Below are positions 24,301-35,958 of a stretch of DNA of 64,000 nucleotides, in pieces; the stretch's first letter is position 1; each line of letters begins with the position of its first letter. Both the position numbers and the translations under genes were made by a program. Origin of the DNA: Celoporthe dispersa (Eukaryota > Ascomycota > Sordariomycetes > Diaporthales > Cryphonectriaceae); the NCBI GenBank assembly GCA_016584495.1, contig WAID01000014.1, positions 186,001-250,000 on the forward strand, in the 5' to 3' direction. The notes below the pieces were generated by a model. It searched no databases. It had not been told where the DNA came from and saw nothing but the letters and a program-made list of their open reading frames with translations.

Positions 24301-24689
24301 TCAAGAATGAAGAAGAACCACCAATAGAAAGAAGAAGACCAAAAAAGAAAAAAGAAGACGAAAAAAAAGTCCGGAAATTCTCTCCGTCGTGTATTTGGTT
24401 CGATCCGGGTTCCTGGTCCTGGTCCTGGTCTAAAATAGGCCTGCTCCCTATTCGGAGGCAAGAGATCGTCCCAAGCTCTGGGCAAGCAAGGAGTTGCGTT
24501 CTCATGCCACGTGGTCTGATGCCGGCTGTGAAGTTGATCTGCGTCGTGGCGTTTGCGGAATGAAAGAAAAGAAAGGAAGAAGGAGGGGGGAAAATCCCTG
24601 GCCACCCCGCCTCGCACACGTGCCCTCCCCCTGTGTCGTATGCAGGGCTGTGGAGGGCTGCCTGGGTCCGAGTCTCTCACGGCCCTCCC
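21372..24689. other. Gene-poor intergenic region
   Basis: No gene can be supported. The part just after 21371 is the GMPP leader and promoter. A GTAC-rich patch lies at about 21822-21850. An AC microsatellite lies at 22435-22462, followed by (CT)n at 22490-22505. A C/G homopolymer patch is at 22640-22650, (GT)n at 23134-23148, (GA)n at 23955-23975 and poly-T at 23682-23697. Confidence 0.65.
22435..22462. repeat. (AC)n microsatellite
   Basis: About fourteen uninterrupted AC units, read directly. Confidence 0.95.
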
Positions 24690-25904
24690 TCAGTCGCAGG
24701 ATGCAGTAGAGCTGCCCGACGAGTGATGGCCGGATCGGCCTCTGCGCCCGTGGTGGTGGGACGGGGTCGAGGCGTGGCGGCTGCTCTTCCTGTGCTTGCG
24801 GTTCGATTCGTCTGCCGGCAGACCCTGGACGATCCCGTTGCGGGCCAGCATGCCGCCATTGACGCTGAAGTTCCTGCACACCATGAAGGCGCGCATGGCG
24901 GCGTTCTCGCGCGCCAGCTCATCAGTCTGGTAGGCCAGGTCGGTCTGGTACTCGCGGCCGTTGACCAGAACTAGGCAGGTGTAGCCGGAGGGCTCTCGAT
25001 AGCATTCGTATGTCGGCTCGGTCCATCCACGTCGCTGACAGAGACCTGCGAACACCTGCATTAGCCATGTGTCTTTCCCTCTGGGTATGCACGTATGCTG
25101 TGTGTGTATGTATGTATGAAAAGGGGGGAGGGGAGGAGGGTTGTCTGCTTGGTGCCCAATCTCACTCGCTCCTGGCGCCCAACTGCCACACTGCCGCACT
25201 GCCGCACACGCACACCCTCGTCTTCTTTCCTTATTCTTTCTTCCTTTTCCTCCCCTGGCCCCCTTTGCCGTCTGTGCCTTTCACACGTCATGCCGCCTCT
25301 TTGCCCTGCTTCCCAACCGGCCCGAAGCGTGCCCCCAGCCAACATGCTGGGGCGCATGCCAGGGCAGACGGGTCATGATGCGAGGGAGAGCTGCATGACA
25401 GCCCAACCATGCACAAGATTCCAGCCCTACACCGTACCAAACGCCCCGTAGATGGTGAGATGCGACAGCGAGTTGCCCAATGGCCAATCTGCTGCGCTCA
25501 GATCCAGAGATGAACAGGCCCAGGGTGCCATCCAGCCCCCCTCCCCTCTCCTCCACACCCTGTGGGGAGCAACAGAGCTGGAAGTGGAAGCAGGAACAAA
25601 GACGTGGCACACACGCATCCGTATCTGTCATAACAGGGGTCCTTTTTTTCTTTTCTTTTTTTTTTTCCTTTCTCGATCTTGGGTGGATGGATGTCTCATA
25701 ACCTTTCCCCACGACCTGTCATCCGCACCTCCACTAGGACAAGGCCCAGGAAAGAAGGTATTCGTATAGTATGGGGGGGAGATATAATAATAAACAGTGC
25801 CCATTGGGCAGCAGAAATATGCCAATTGGGTTCCAGGTTTCCAACTTACTGTCAAGGTATTGCATGTAAAAACCACCGGAGTATTTGTGGGCTTGGGCCG
25901 CCAT
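24690..25904 (-). CDS. Small dsRBD-like protein with basic Ser/His/Arg tail
   Basis: Two exons, 25904-25850 and 25045-24690, give a 136-residue protein. Exon 1 reads MAAQAHKYSGGFYMQYLD and ends at a good GTAAGT donor. Exon 2 joins in phase to give YLDS-LCQRRGWTEPTYECYRE. The domain then continues through GYTCLVLVNGREYQTDLAYQ and ARENAAMRAFMVCRNF. The pattern (helix, P-x-Y strand, G-Y-T-C strand, V-N-G-R-E strand, then an Ala-rich helix) matches a double-stranded-RNA-binding fold. The usual KKxAK lysines at the start of the last helix are replaced by TDELAREN, so RNA binding is uncertain. The tail is Arg/Ser/His-rich and disordered. The intron is 804 bases, long for this genome. It could hide another exon, and exon 1 rests on splice logic plus the in-phase join only. 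Function unknown. Confidence 0.7.
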
Positions 25905-27284
25905 GGCTTGAGTGATACACAGCTGAGCTGGTGAGGTGTGTGTGTGTGTGTGTGTGTGTGTCTTTCGGTGACAACAGAGACGAAGTCCGCAAGCCGGCAG
26001 GCTAAAAGTGGAACACCAATAAAAAAAATAGACAAGACGTCGTCCGGTGCCCCGGCGAGGTACTCGAGCTGCCGAGTGCTGACGGCGGTGACAAGAGAGA
26101 GAGAGAGAGAGGAAGAGAGGTGGTGGGAGTGAGAGTGAAGGGACACGATGGGTCCTCCGATCGGTGAGAAGAGAGCTGATGCAGTCGGGCCCAACCTAAG
26201 ATCGGATCTGGGTAAATGGAGGGCTAAGCACGGAGACGTGTCGTAGATAGGGCAGCGATGCTGGTGCCAGGGACCGGGAAACGCCTTCTGGTGGGCGGCT
26301 TTTCCTGCTTTTTTTTCCTTCCTGGGAAGAGGAGAGGAGAGGAGGGGGGGCTCGTCTCTGTTTGGTGTTGTGCTCCTGGACAAGACAACAACAATTGGGC
26401 TGAGCAGGACAAGGGCCAGAGAAGTATTGTAGTCGTCCAAGGATATATGAGAGGGTAACTGGGAGACGAGGCGAGACGGGTTCTTGCTGCTGCTACGAGG
26501 ACGTCCAAGGGCTCTTGGGTGTGTGTGCAGGGAGAGGGACGAGCCAGCAACGGCGAGACATGTGTGCTTTAATGCAGAAAATCCCGTCCGCGTGTGCGGG
26601 GCTCCTCTCTGGATACAAGACCCAATTCCATGTTCAGGAAGAGGAAATACCGGCGGGAGAGCAGCGCGTGCCAGGATGGCATGGCCTTGGGATGGGAAGG
26701 GGGGGGTGGGAGATGGAGGAGGGAGGCAAAGAAGCGGGAGGGTTTGGACAGATCCAATGCAGGTCGAACTTGCGGCTCTCGAGAGTGTGACCCATCTTGA
26801 TGCGCTGGCGTGTGTCGTCGCCAGTTGATAGAGGACGCCGCGACTAGAAAGCTCCACCATGGTACATGTGGGTGGCCATAAGAATGCAGGACAAGGAAGG
26901 GAATAGAAGGAAGAGAAACACCGAGGGGTACATGGGACAGGACCCATACGGGTAGCGTGTACAAAGATACAAAAGACCATGCGAGGGGGGAGGGGAGAAG
27001 GGGGGGGACGACTAGGGGACCGTAGTATGTATGTATGTATGTAGTAGTAACAGTAGCAGCAGGAACAGCAGCGGCAGCAGCAGGAGAGGGACGAGGACGA
27101 GGACAGGTAGATCGACCAGGAAGGAGGACACGAGAGATGAGGAGGTCGACCCTGAAGACGATTGCCGGCCTCGAGCCTGGCGATAACGGGAACCTCCCCA
27201 AGCAAGCCCTTCTCCGCCTGCTCTGTTAATCTTACTGGTGTATAGTATATGGTGTGTACGTATCTCTCTCTTCTCTTCATGTTC

Positions 27285-27287
<3 letters not shown>

Positions 27288-27324
<37 letters not shown>
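27288..27324. repeat. (GT)n microsatellite
   Basis: About eighteen GT units without interruption. Confidence 0.95.
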
Positions 27325-27327
<3 letters not shown>

Positions 27328-28660
27328 ATGTGCTCGAGACAAGGGAGAGCCAGGTTGCAGGACAGTGACCGCAACTCTTCCTCCTCCTCCACGGCAACGA
27401 TCCGGGACCACGAAATGCGGCCGAGCGGGACCCCTCAGGGAAGAGGGAAGGGGAACCGTCGTATGAGGTATATCGACCGGCACGGGAAAAGCTGTGGTAC
27501 CAGCGTGAACATGCCGACATTGGCCTCCTGGGTGCTTCCCCGCCTGTTCGCTAAGTAGCTGTACTCGACGGGCCAGCTCGACGGGCGCCATGTCTCCCAC
27601 CCATGCCAGGTAACAAGCGCAGTGTAATGCATGCCGAGGAGATAGAGTGAGAGAAGGAGAGGGAGGGAGAGGGAGAGAGAGAGAGAGAGAGAGAGATAGG
27701 CGTGATGTGGCAAATAACCCATGTTGCCTGAGCTGCAAGAGACATGTAAATCAGGGAGGGGGTGAGGGAAGAAAAAAAAAAAGGAAAAAAACACACACAC
27801 ACCAAGAAAAATTGGCTTCCCAGGTCAACCTCCCCCAGTCGGATTAGGCGCCAAAGCAACAATCTGGACCGTAGGTAAACTTATGGAAGGGATATGCCCG
27901 CTTCCGAAGTCTACACCCCCCTCCCCCTCGCTCCTTCCCTCCCCATGTCTCCTCGATCGCGACTTCTAGTCTTGAGATAGGCGCGTTTAAAAAAAGAATA
28001 AAAAATCCCCAGCCACAGGTCAATCTTGCAAGCTTTGTCCTGGGCGAGACGCTGTACTGTGGGTGCTGCTAACCTGGGATCATCACTGCAAGGCCCCAAC
28101 CTTGGGTCCAGACTCGACACTGGGCGTTACGCCCTGGAAGTTGCTCTCACTCTTTCTCTCTCTCACATACACACACACCCGCTCACTCTCAGGTTTGGGA
28201 CACCGGGGCGTACCCAGCTTTGATATCCCAACCCCGTCAGCTGGCTTATGATTGTATCTGCAGCCCGGCAATAATATGCTACTCAATCGAGTATCGCGTG
28301 CTGTCGGCCATAAATTTTCCGCAGTCTGTTCCAGAAGCAGGTCTTCTTACCAACGGTGGGAAATATTGGACAGTGCGGTGCCATCTGGACGCACCGGTTT
28401 CGATGGCTGGAATGGCGCCATGCTCGGGTCGGTTCTTGTGAGCAGCCGCTCACACTCGCTCGTCACACGATGTGGTGTTATAAATCCTAGGATTGCTGGT
28501 GGGCCCCAGATGTCCTCCCAAGAGAGCTGTCTGGATTATCTGTCACATGATATGAGAGAGAGGATGGGAGGGGGGCTGAGGCTGATGAGCACAACCAGAT
28601 TCCATCGCGAGGTCACAGATGGGTGTACATGGTACCAGAGTATGTAGTGCTGTGAAGCCA

Positions 28661-28691
<31 letters not shown>

Positions 28692-29550
28692 TGTGTGTGG
28701 GTGAGAGAGGGTATCGATATCCGGGCACGGACAAATCGACACGCCCCCCTCCGAAGAACACCAGAAGCCGAGATTTGTGGGACCGGATGGGCACAGCAGC
28801 AGGGGCAGGCTACCACGATTGGGTGTGAGAACGAGGACACACCCAAGAGAGAAGAAAGAAAAAAAACCACGGCAGCGACAGCAACCTTTGCCCAGAATCA
28901 TGGGGAAGAGCCAACGTAATGCGTATCTTCGGATGAGAGGGCTCGGATCCCGCACAAAGGGCGCGATGATGAGCCGGCGCTCGTCTCATGACGAGGAGTG
29001 CATGTCCAGGCCAGGCTATTACTACTGCACACAAGTCTATACTGCAGTAGGGAGCAGCTGGATCGAGGCTAGCGGCGGCCACGTCGCGCGAGGGGAGGTC
29101 ATGGTCTCTCTGGTGCTCGGATGACAAGATTCTTGACCTTGTAAGAATGAAAGAAAAAAAAAGAGAAGCCAGAAAAAAGAAAATTGACTGGCTCATACTC
29201 CGCATCTCACACACACACACACACACACACAAAAGGTACCATAGTATTACTCTGGTACAGGGGACGTGGAGCTAGCTTGCTGGAGAGCCGCCACAAGCCC
29301 ATGAGCAGGTGGGATGGATGCATGGCGGTATTTTCTCTCTCTCTCTCTCATGTCTAATTAGTGACACTTGGGTCCATCCGAGTCGGTGAGGCGACGAGAG
29401 AGACATGAGATGCATGGAGAGTGACCGAAGACTGGCCAACCCTTGTACAGGCGTGCAGGATGGGGGCCACTCTAACGCAGTCGAGAAGCCGGAGTTTGAT
29501 GGGTGAGGAGTGGTCCTGAGTGGAGGAGACACGGCTCCAGCAAGCAGAGC

Positions 29551-29575
29551 TTTTTTTTTTTTTTTTTTTTTTTTT
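29551..29575. repeat. Poly-T run of 25
   Basis: Uninterrupted T25, the longest homopolymer noticed in the window; its true length is likely uncertain. Confidence 0.9.
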
Positions 29576-32500
29576 CTTTTTTCCCGGTCCCGTACCTGGT
29601 AGTACACACAAGGGACGCCCGTCCCGGTACCTCCTCGGTAAGGTTAGGATGGGATAATCAAGGGCCTTACCTACTTATGCAGTGATGAGCTGGCAATGCG
29701 CCTTGGGAGATTAAAAATCTGACATCCTGACATCTTGTGCCGTCCAACAGGCCGACACGCGAGTACTGTCCTCCTCCTCCTCACCCTCTTTCTTCGGTTT
29801 CCCCACACCCTTGGCCTCCTGTTTCTCCGTGTGTGTGTGTGTTCTCTCTCTCTCTCTCTCTCTCTCTCTTTTCCAAGCATGTAGCCTTGTCAGGACCAGA
29901 CAGCTGATGTGATAAGACTAGGGAGAAGAGGAGCAGGAGAGGAGGGGGAGAGATTGGTGAGAAGATACATAGATGTACACATAGTACGGTGAGCAAACGT
30001 GTGGGTGGGTGTCTGTCCCTGAGCCCTGGGGCGATCTGCCAAGAAGAAGAAAAAAAGAAAAAAGAAAGAACCCAAAAACAAAAAGGGCACAGCAGGGCCC
30101 GGCAACGAAGCAGGTTGGATGGATGCAACGGTTGCAAAGGGTCAAGGCCCTGGGGCTGGGCCGGGCTGGCTGTCAGGGCAGGCCCAGGACAAATGGGCAG
30201 ATCGGACCCAGATCGACGTTCGAACCTGTGGAGAGCCAGATGGAATCGACGAACGAGACCAAGTCCGAGACGAGGGGTTTTCAAATGTACCATGTAGGTA
30301 CCGTATTCCGCACATGATGCAAGCCAGACAAGGGCCGCGCTGCGTATGTACATCACTACAGATATACATGTATACATATATATATATATATAAAATAGTA
30401 TGACAAAGGGGAAAGAGGAAAAAGAGGAAGGTCCAGATGCGAGTCTCACAGTCAATTGAGGCGCAGGGTTGTGCATTGGGGCTCGACATGTGAGTCAATT
30501 GGCCGCAGAGAGACTCGGAGAATAAGGGGCATGCCACACGCTGATGTTGCTGCTGATCATCATCATCATCATCATCACTGATGATGTTTTTTTGTCTGGC
30601 GCAGGGAACTACGGTGGAGGCCACGATCGATTGACCACAGCAGGAGGGGGAGGGAGGGGAGGCTTGAAGGTACGGGGATACCAGTACTCGGTATAGCACA
30701 TAGTATCAGGTACAAGACTGACGAACGAGACGAAAGGCTCTTGACGTTCTTTCATCATCATGTTGGCTCGAGCGTGACGATATCTTGTCAGGGGTCACTA
30801 TAATATCGGGTGGGGTGGCAGTGGGTGGTTGGTGGTTGGGGGAGGGGTTAACCTTTGGCAATTGAGTAATTGGGAAAGACGGAGGGGGGGTGGTAGTATG
30901 GGGAGGGGTGAGGAGCGGGGGAGGGGTGGGTAGTTTGGTAGGTAAGGGGGGCAAATGTCCATCCATGAGGGAAAGAGAGATGCAGTGGACCCCTGGATGC
31001 TGTTGCCCAAAACAGGACCAAAAAAAAAAAAAAAAGGCAAGAGCCCCCCTCCACCCGGGGCTCGAGCCAGCAACCAGCCAAGGTTACAACCTGCTAATGT
31101 TGACGCGGTCAGTTTCCTGTTTTAGCCCTCCTCCCTGGTAACCTCAGCTTCCCGAGGCGCGCGCCTCCGTCGCGTGGTCATTCATGTGCCCTTCCACGGC
31201 TCTCTCTGTAGGCGTAACGACGAGATGCTGGTAACCTCTCAGCCGCGTAACTGAGGACTCGACTCGACCCGACTCGACCCGGCCCATCTTGGAGGAACGT
31301 AAGACGTCGAGACGTGAGAGCGGGCTGCAGAGACGATACAGCAGTGCCACAGAGAAGAAAACAGGAGGCCCAGCTTGTGTGTGTGTGTGTGTGTGCGAGG
31401 GCAACAAGAAACCCTAGTGTTGTTGCATTCCGCATCCGTTACCCTCATGTTTCGTAGCTCTCTGCCACAGAATCTTGTCGACAGTGACACCAGAGGAGCA
31501 GGAGAGGAGGGCAGGGACGAGGAGGGGCAGAGCTCTCCCTCTCGCTCTTTCTCCAGCTAGACAAGCACGCATACCCCTCCCCCCCCCTCACCTTCCCCCC
31601 TCCCGAACCCAGCCCCTCCATTCCCACTGCATACCATCCATCCCCTTTCCATCTCTCATCTGCAGCTCATGCAACCGCAGTCCGAGTCCGCGCCAAAGGC
31701 TTGTCGCTTCTGACGTAACGTCATGCTGCATCTTGTTCGTCGGTGGGAAACACTTTTGGGTTCAAGGTTCTCCTGGGAACTACGATGCACAGGGGTTCCA
31801 GCCATCTATCTCATTCCATGCCAGCCTCTGTCGTCTCGACGAGATCTCGCCCAGGCAGCTCACACATACACGTACACGTACACATGCACACAAGAGGAGA
31901 GAGAGGCGGGAGACGCCTCGGGAGCCCTCTAACAGAGTCCCTGCCTCGTTCGTGGCCTGGGCCCGGGCTGGGCCCTCCGTGCGGGTGGGAGTGGGAGTGG
32001 GAATGGGTGGCACCTTGTCTGCCACGAGGAGCTCGACGAAGATCGAGGCATCTATTACACAGCACGGTAAGAGGTGGTCCGCTCCCACATTTCGTCTCAG
32101 ATGCATCTGAGTCAAACAAGTTAAAACCGAAGAAAGAAAGAAGAAAAAAAAAAGGAAAAGGAAAAGAAGGAGAAGGGACCAAAAAAATGGGTCTATACTC
32201 ACTTGAGCAGTCATCCCTCATGTCGGTTGTCACCCTCCTTGGAGAAACCACCCCCTCCCTCCTCCCTTTTTTTTTCTTATCCTTTTTTTCCCACCCTTCT
32301 CTTTCTCCTCCGACGGCCCCTCCCTCCCTCGGGAGGAGCCACTGGACAAAAATCATCTGATATCTGACCGCATGGTACGTACATGAAAAACTCATGGACA
32401 CGTCAACAAGAGGCCCGTTATGGCGGCCTGGTGGGCATGCAATGTACGGTCAGAGGGGCGTCATCTCACCAAGGTTTCGGCCCTTGGACAGCAGACGCCA

Positions 32501-33119
32501 TCTCGGGGGATCCTCACTCTACAGTTGGTCCTCCTCTTTCCCCTCATCCATGATGGGTGTCATGGGAAGTGGATGGGCGGCGCTGTGCATCTGCAGCAGT
32601 GTCGTCGGGGGGAAATCTGCTGCTACGTATCGGCCAGAAGAGATCATCATCACGCCGGCTATGTGTCGTCTCGTACAGCCTTTTCTTTTTTTTTTCTTCC
32701 CTCCCCCCCCCTTCCCCTCCTCCACCCGGAGACTTCGCGCACCTCTCATGTCCGAGGATAGCGTGAGTGTGGCGTTCGTGTCCTTTTCGCCCCTCGTCCT
32801 CCCCCCGGCACGTCGAGCAGCAGATCTCGACGACACCGCCTGTGGTGATCCTGTCACTGTGTGGGTAGCCGTGCAGCAGTTGACCTGCCAGCACGCAGGG
32901 CCGGTAGGTAACTACTGCACACGGGTGCGGGCCCCTGGTCTCCTGTATCTCACCTCCGCCCATACTGGTCGGGCGCAGGCCGACCTTCAGGATACATGAC
33001 TAGATCTCCCTGCCATCCCTCAACTGGTAAGTGAGCAGGCTGCCGGGACCAATCTCACGGCCGGGAGCAGACGTGCTGCTGCGTTGGCATATCTCTGTGC
33101 CATTGCCAAGCGACGATCC

Positions 33120-33120
<1 letters not shown>

Positions 33121-33168
<48 letters not shown>

Positions 33169-33180
33169 ACACACATACAC
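33121..33180. repeat. (AC)n / (ACAT)n microsatellite
   Basis: A compound ACAT and AC array about 60 bases long, with a second AC array at about 33528-33547 and more CA-rich sequence to 33580. Confidence 0.93.
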
Positions 33181-33829
33181 ATGGAACCCGGGAGCCACCA
33201 GAACCCTCACTCCTCTCTGCCCTCCCCCTCCCTCTTTCCCCTCTATGCCCGTCATTGTTGCATGCGCCCAACGCCGTGCCCATTGGTCACCAACCAAGCC
33301 CTCCGTGTATTGTGTCTTTGCGGGAACGGGCCAGGCCACAAATACACCTCCTCGTAGTAGGCTCGTCTTCCACGTGTGCCATGAACCCGATGTCGTTGCC
33401 CATTCTCGCCACGTGACATCCGAAGTCGAGTCTCTGATATGCCGTGTCTCCTTGAGAAGACCGTCTGCCATGCAAACGAAACGTGGGAATCTGGAACATT
33501 TCCAACTAGGCCTCCAGCATCCTATACACACACACACACACACACACATGTACACACATGCACACTCGCACACACACATACAGAAGAGAGACAGACCTGC
33601 CGTGCGAGCACGCGTGTCCCAAAAAAGACGAAAAGCGAGACAGGCACAACCTGGCTCCTTGCTGCGTCATGTATGTGTGATGGCATGAATGTCTCAGACA
33701 CCAACCCCCTTTACTCTCTTCCGTGGCCGCGTCCCTCTCCCCCATCCTTCTCCTCCCCCCCAAGCCCCCCTACCCTGTCCTACCAAAGCAGCAAGGGCAG
33801 ACGCGGCAGGAGGGTGGGAGATGGGCATT

Positions 33830-35958
33830 CTAGAACCCCTGTTTCGCGGCAAAATAGGCCTTGATGTCCGTCACGCAGCTGACGGGGACTGCATAGACCG
33901 GGTGCAATGCCACAATGCGGTCCTGCTCGTCAAAGACCTGCACCTCGTCGAGATACGGTGATACCGACCACGACGCAAGAGCGGCAGAAGCTGCGGCGGC
34001 GGCCTCGTCCATGGCCAGATCAGTCTCAGCCCCTGCAGTGGCAGCCGCGGCAGTTCCTGGGTCCACCTCCTCGGAGGCCAGCTTCCATCTGTGCTGTGCG
34101 GAACTCAGCCCCGACAGGACGTAACAAGAGTGGTACGCATCTGAAGGGCTATAAACGAGCAAGAAAGTAAAAGAGGAGGAAGGAAACAAGACGTCAGCGG
34201 GTCTCAGGACGGCACAAGACATCAGACATCAGGGAGGGGGGTATAGAAAAATTCGGAAGGTCGTTAGTGGAGAGGAGGGGGAAAAAGAAAAAGAAAAAAA
34301 ACTTAAATCAAAAAAAAATAATACGTACCGGCCGGGCTTTGTCGCGCAGGCCACCGCGTTTGCTCAGATCCTGACAACAACACATTGTATAGCGGATCAG
34401 ACCTTCCCGGCTGTACAGGCTCTGCTCGTATGGTGGTAGCGGCAGCTTCCCTTTGCGACCAGGCTGCGCCGATGGTGGTGACGCGGAGCCGCTGAGGGCG
34501 GCCTCGATCAGCGGCCAGCAGCCGCCGACCCAGTGGCTGTAACATCCATCCACAAGCTTGTTAGTGCGGCCAGAAAACCCGCCCTCGGGGGCATACTGGC
34601 GCGAGGACAGCCAGGAGATCAGCCGTGGCACATTGAGATATCTGTGCACCAACAAGCCCAAGGGGAAAAAAAAAATAGGGACACCCCGTCAGCATGCGTT
34701 GCTTCTTGTCATCCTTTGACTGGCCAGCGGTAGGAGGGAGAGGGGCGCATGTGGCCGCCTTTCTGGCTGCTTTCCTGTACGTTGCCCCCCTCCCCTCTCT
34801 CCGCCCCCTCCCTCTTCCCTTCGAGTCTCTCATGCTTACCTCGGGATGATGCGATCAGGAAAATCCAGAACGGCGAGACAGCCTAGCGCACAGAACGCAT
34901 ATGCACCATGTGCTTCACCATCAGGGTGGGCCGATATCCCTCCCTCGAATGTCTGGCCTGGGAGGTAGGTAGGGTGTTAGTGAAGGTCGCCTAGGGCCCG
35001 AGAAGGAGGGGGGGGGGGCGTTTGGGTGTTGCGAGGGCGGAAGGGGGTGACCTGGGAGAGACTTCTGGGGTACTTACACCTCTGGACATAGTCGGCAAGC
35101 TTCGTAAAGAGTGTGGGACGGTCGGGACTCCAGGCCGGTGACTCGGGTGTGAGGTCCAGCGGGAGGTTCAAAAGGGAAACGATAACCGCAGCGCAGTACG
35201 CGCCTCTTTTAGTGGTGGGGATTATCAGCAGGCGAGACGATAACACAAAGGGCGGGATGATGGGATGGGATGGGATGGCGGCCGAGGGGGAAGGCTTCGT
35301 GCCATTGGTGTGCATGTATGTTGCTGCTCGCCCTCCCGCCCCTCCGCTTCACTCACCTCACGTCGACCTCCCCGCCCGTGGCCATCTGAAAGCCTCCGCC
35401 CGGCTGCTTCAGGCTGCAGAGCCACTTCCACAAGGCTCGCCTGTCGACGACCTCGTAGACGTCTTCCCCGCCGACCAGGGCCAGGGAGAGCACGATTGCG
35501 TATGTGGTGGCCAGATGGGACAGTTGGCCGTTGCCACCTCCGAAGCCACCCGTCTCGTTCTGCATGGATTGTGCCGTGCGCACCAAGCTCGCGCGGTAGG
35601 GGGAGACATCCTCGCCCAGCAGGCTGAGGGCGTTGAGGCACCAGTAGAGGAACCAGGGACGGCTGGGGTCCGCACCGATGTAGGGGGCTGGCAGCTGGCC
35701 CAGCTGCCTGTGCAGGAACGCGACGTGCCTTTTCCTCTTGATGTGAGGCAGGCCGTAATCGTTGTACGCACCACCACCAGGGACTTGGCCTAGCAGGAAT
35801 GGTAGGCACACGTCGACCGTTTTGTCCTGGGCCGCTGAGGTAGTTGTCACAAGGTCATCCTTCAGAGCGGGCCACGACGTGAAGAGGTCAGGTATCATGA
35901 CGGCGGCGGCGCCACCGTTGTCGTCTCGGCTGCTGGTTGTGACATTTGTGGCAGCCAT
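33830..35958 (-). CDS. Protein farnesyltransferase beta subunit (Ram1-like; one frame break)
   Basis: The catalytic zinc-binding subunit that, with the shared alpha subunit, farnesylates CaaX proteins such as Ras and mating pheromones. Exons: 35958-35357, 35205-35078, 34957-34840, 34641-34329, 34148-33830; introns 35206-35356, 35079-?35077 boundary to 34958, 34642-34839 and 34149-34328 each rejoin family sequence. The product is about 492 residues from MAATNVTT. Repeated barrel motifs are visible: ETGGFGGGNGQLSHLATTYA, GGGFQMATGGEVDVRGAYCA, FEGGISAHPDGEAHGAYAFC and EGGFSGRTNKLVDGCYSHWV. Asp and Cys of LVDGC and His of DAYHSCYVLSGL are the zinc ligands known in the family. At 34338-34340 an AAA run on the coding strand looks one base too long. 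Removing one base restores LRDKPGR-PSDAYH, the conserved DKPGK segment. As written, exon 4 cannot join exon 5 in frame. The frame continues upstream of the chosen ATG through a poly-Gln stretch. Confidence 0.93.

Larger units (their letters stand above)
25905..33829. other. Eight-kb gene-free interval dense in microsatellites
   Basis: I can support no gene here. Long open frames, such as those on the minus strand at 25.6-27.5 kb, read through repeats and lack conserved motifs. The interval holds GT/AC arrays at 25935-25962, 27288-27324, 28662-28681, 29208-29231 and 33121-33180, a T25 run at 29551-29575, GA/CT arrays at 27671-27696 and 29843-29869, and (ATC)n at 30556-30577. Short GTAC patches lie at 29235-29260 and 30285-30305. 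It may contain non-coding RNA genes or long regulatory DNA that cannot be seen by eye. Confidence 0.6.

Noticed and set aside
25628..27520. 630-residue open frame on the minus strand
   Set aside because: It runs through GT, CT and G-rich repeats, lacks any conserved block and overlaps exon 1 of the dsRBD-like gene in another frame.
31020..31135. Possible tRNA-Tyr-like fold on the minus strand with a GTA anticodon-like loop and a CTCGAGC T-loop
   Set aside because: The anticodon stem has a mismatch, the T-stem pairs only partly and no matching 5' acceptor strand is present. At best a degenerate tRNA-derived sequence.
31475..32360. Overlapping plus-strand frames of about 200 residues
   Set aside because: Low complexity, no splice-supported extension and no recognisable motif.
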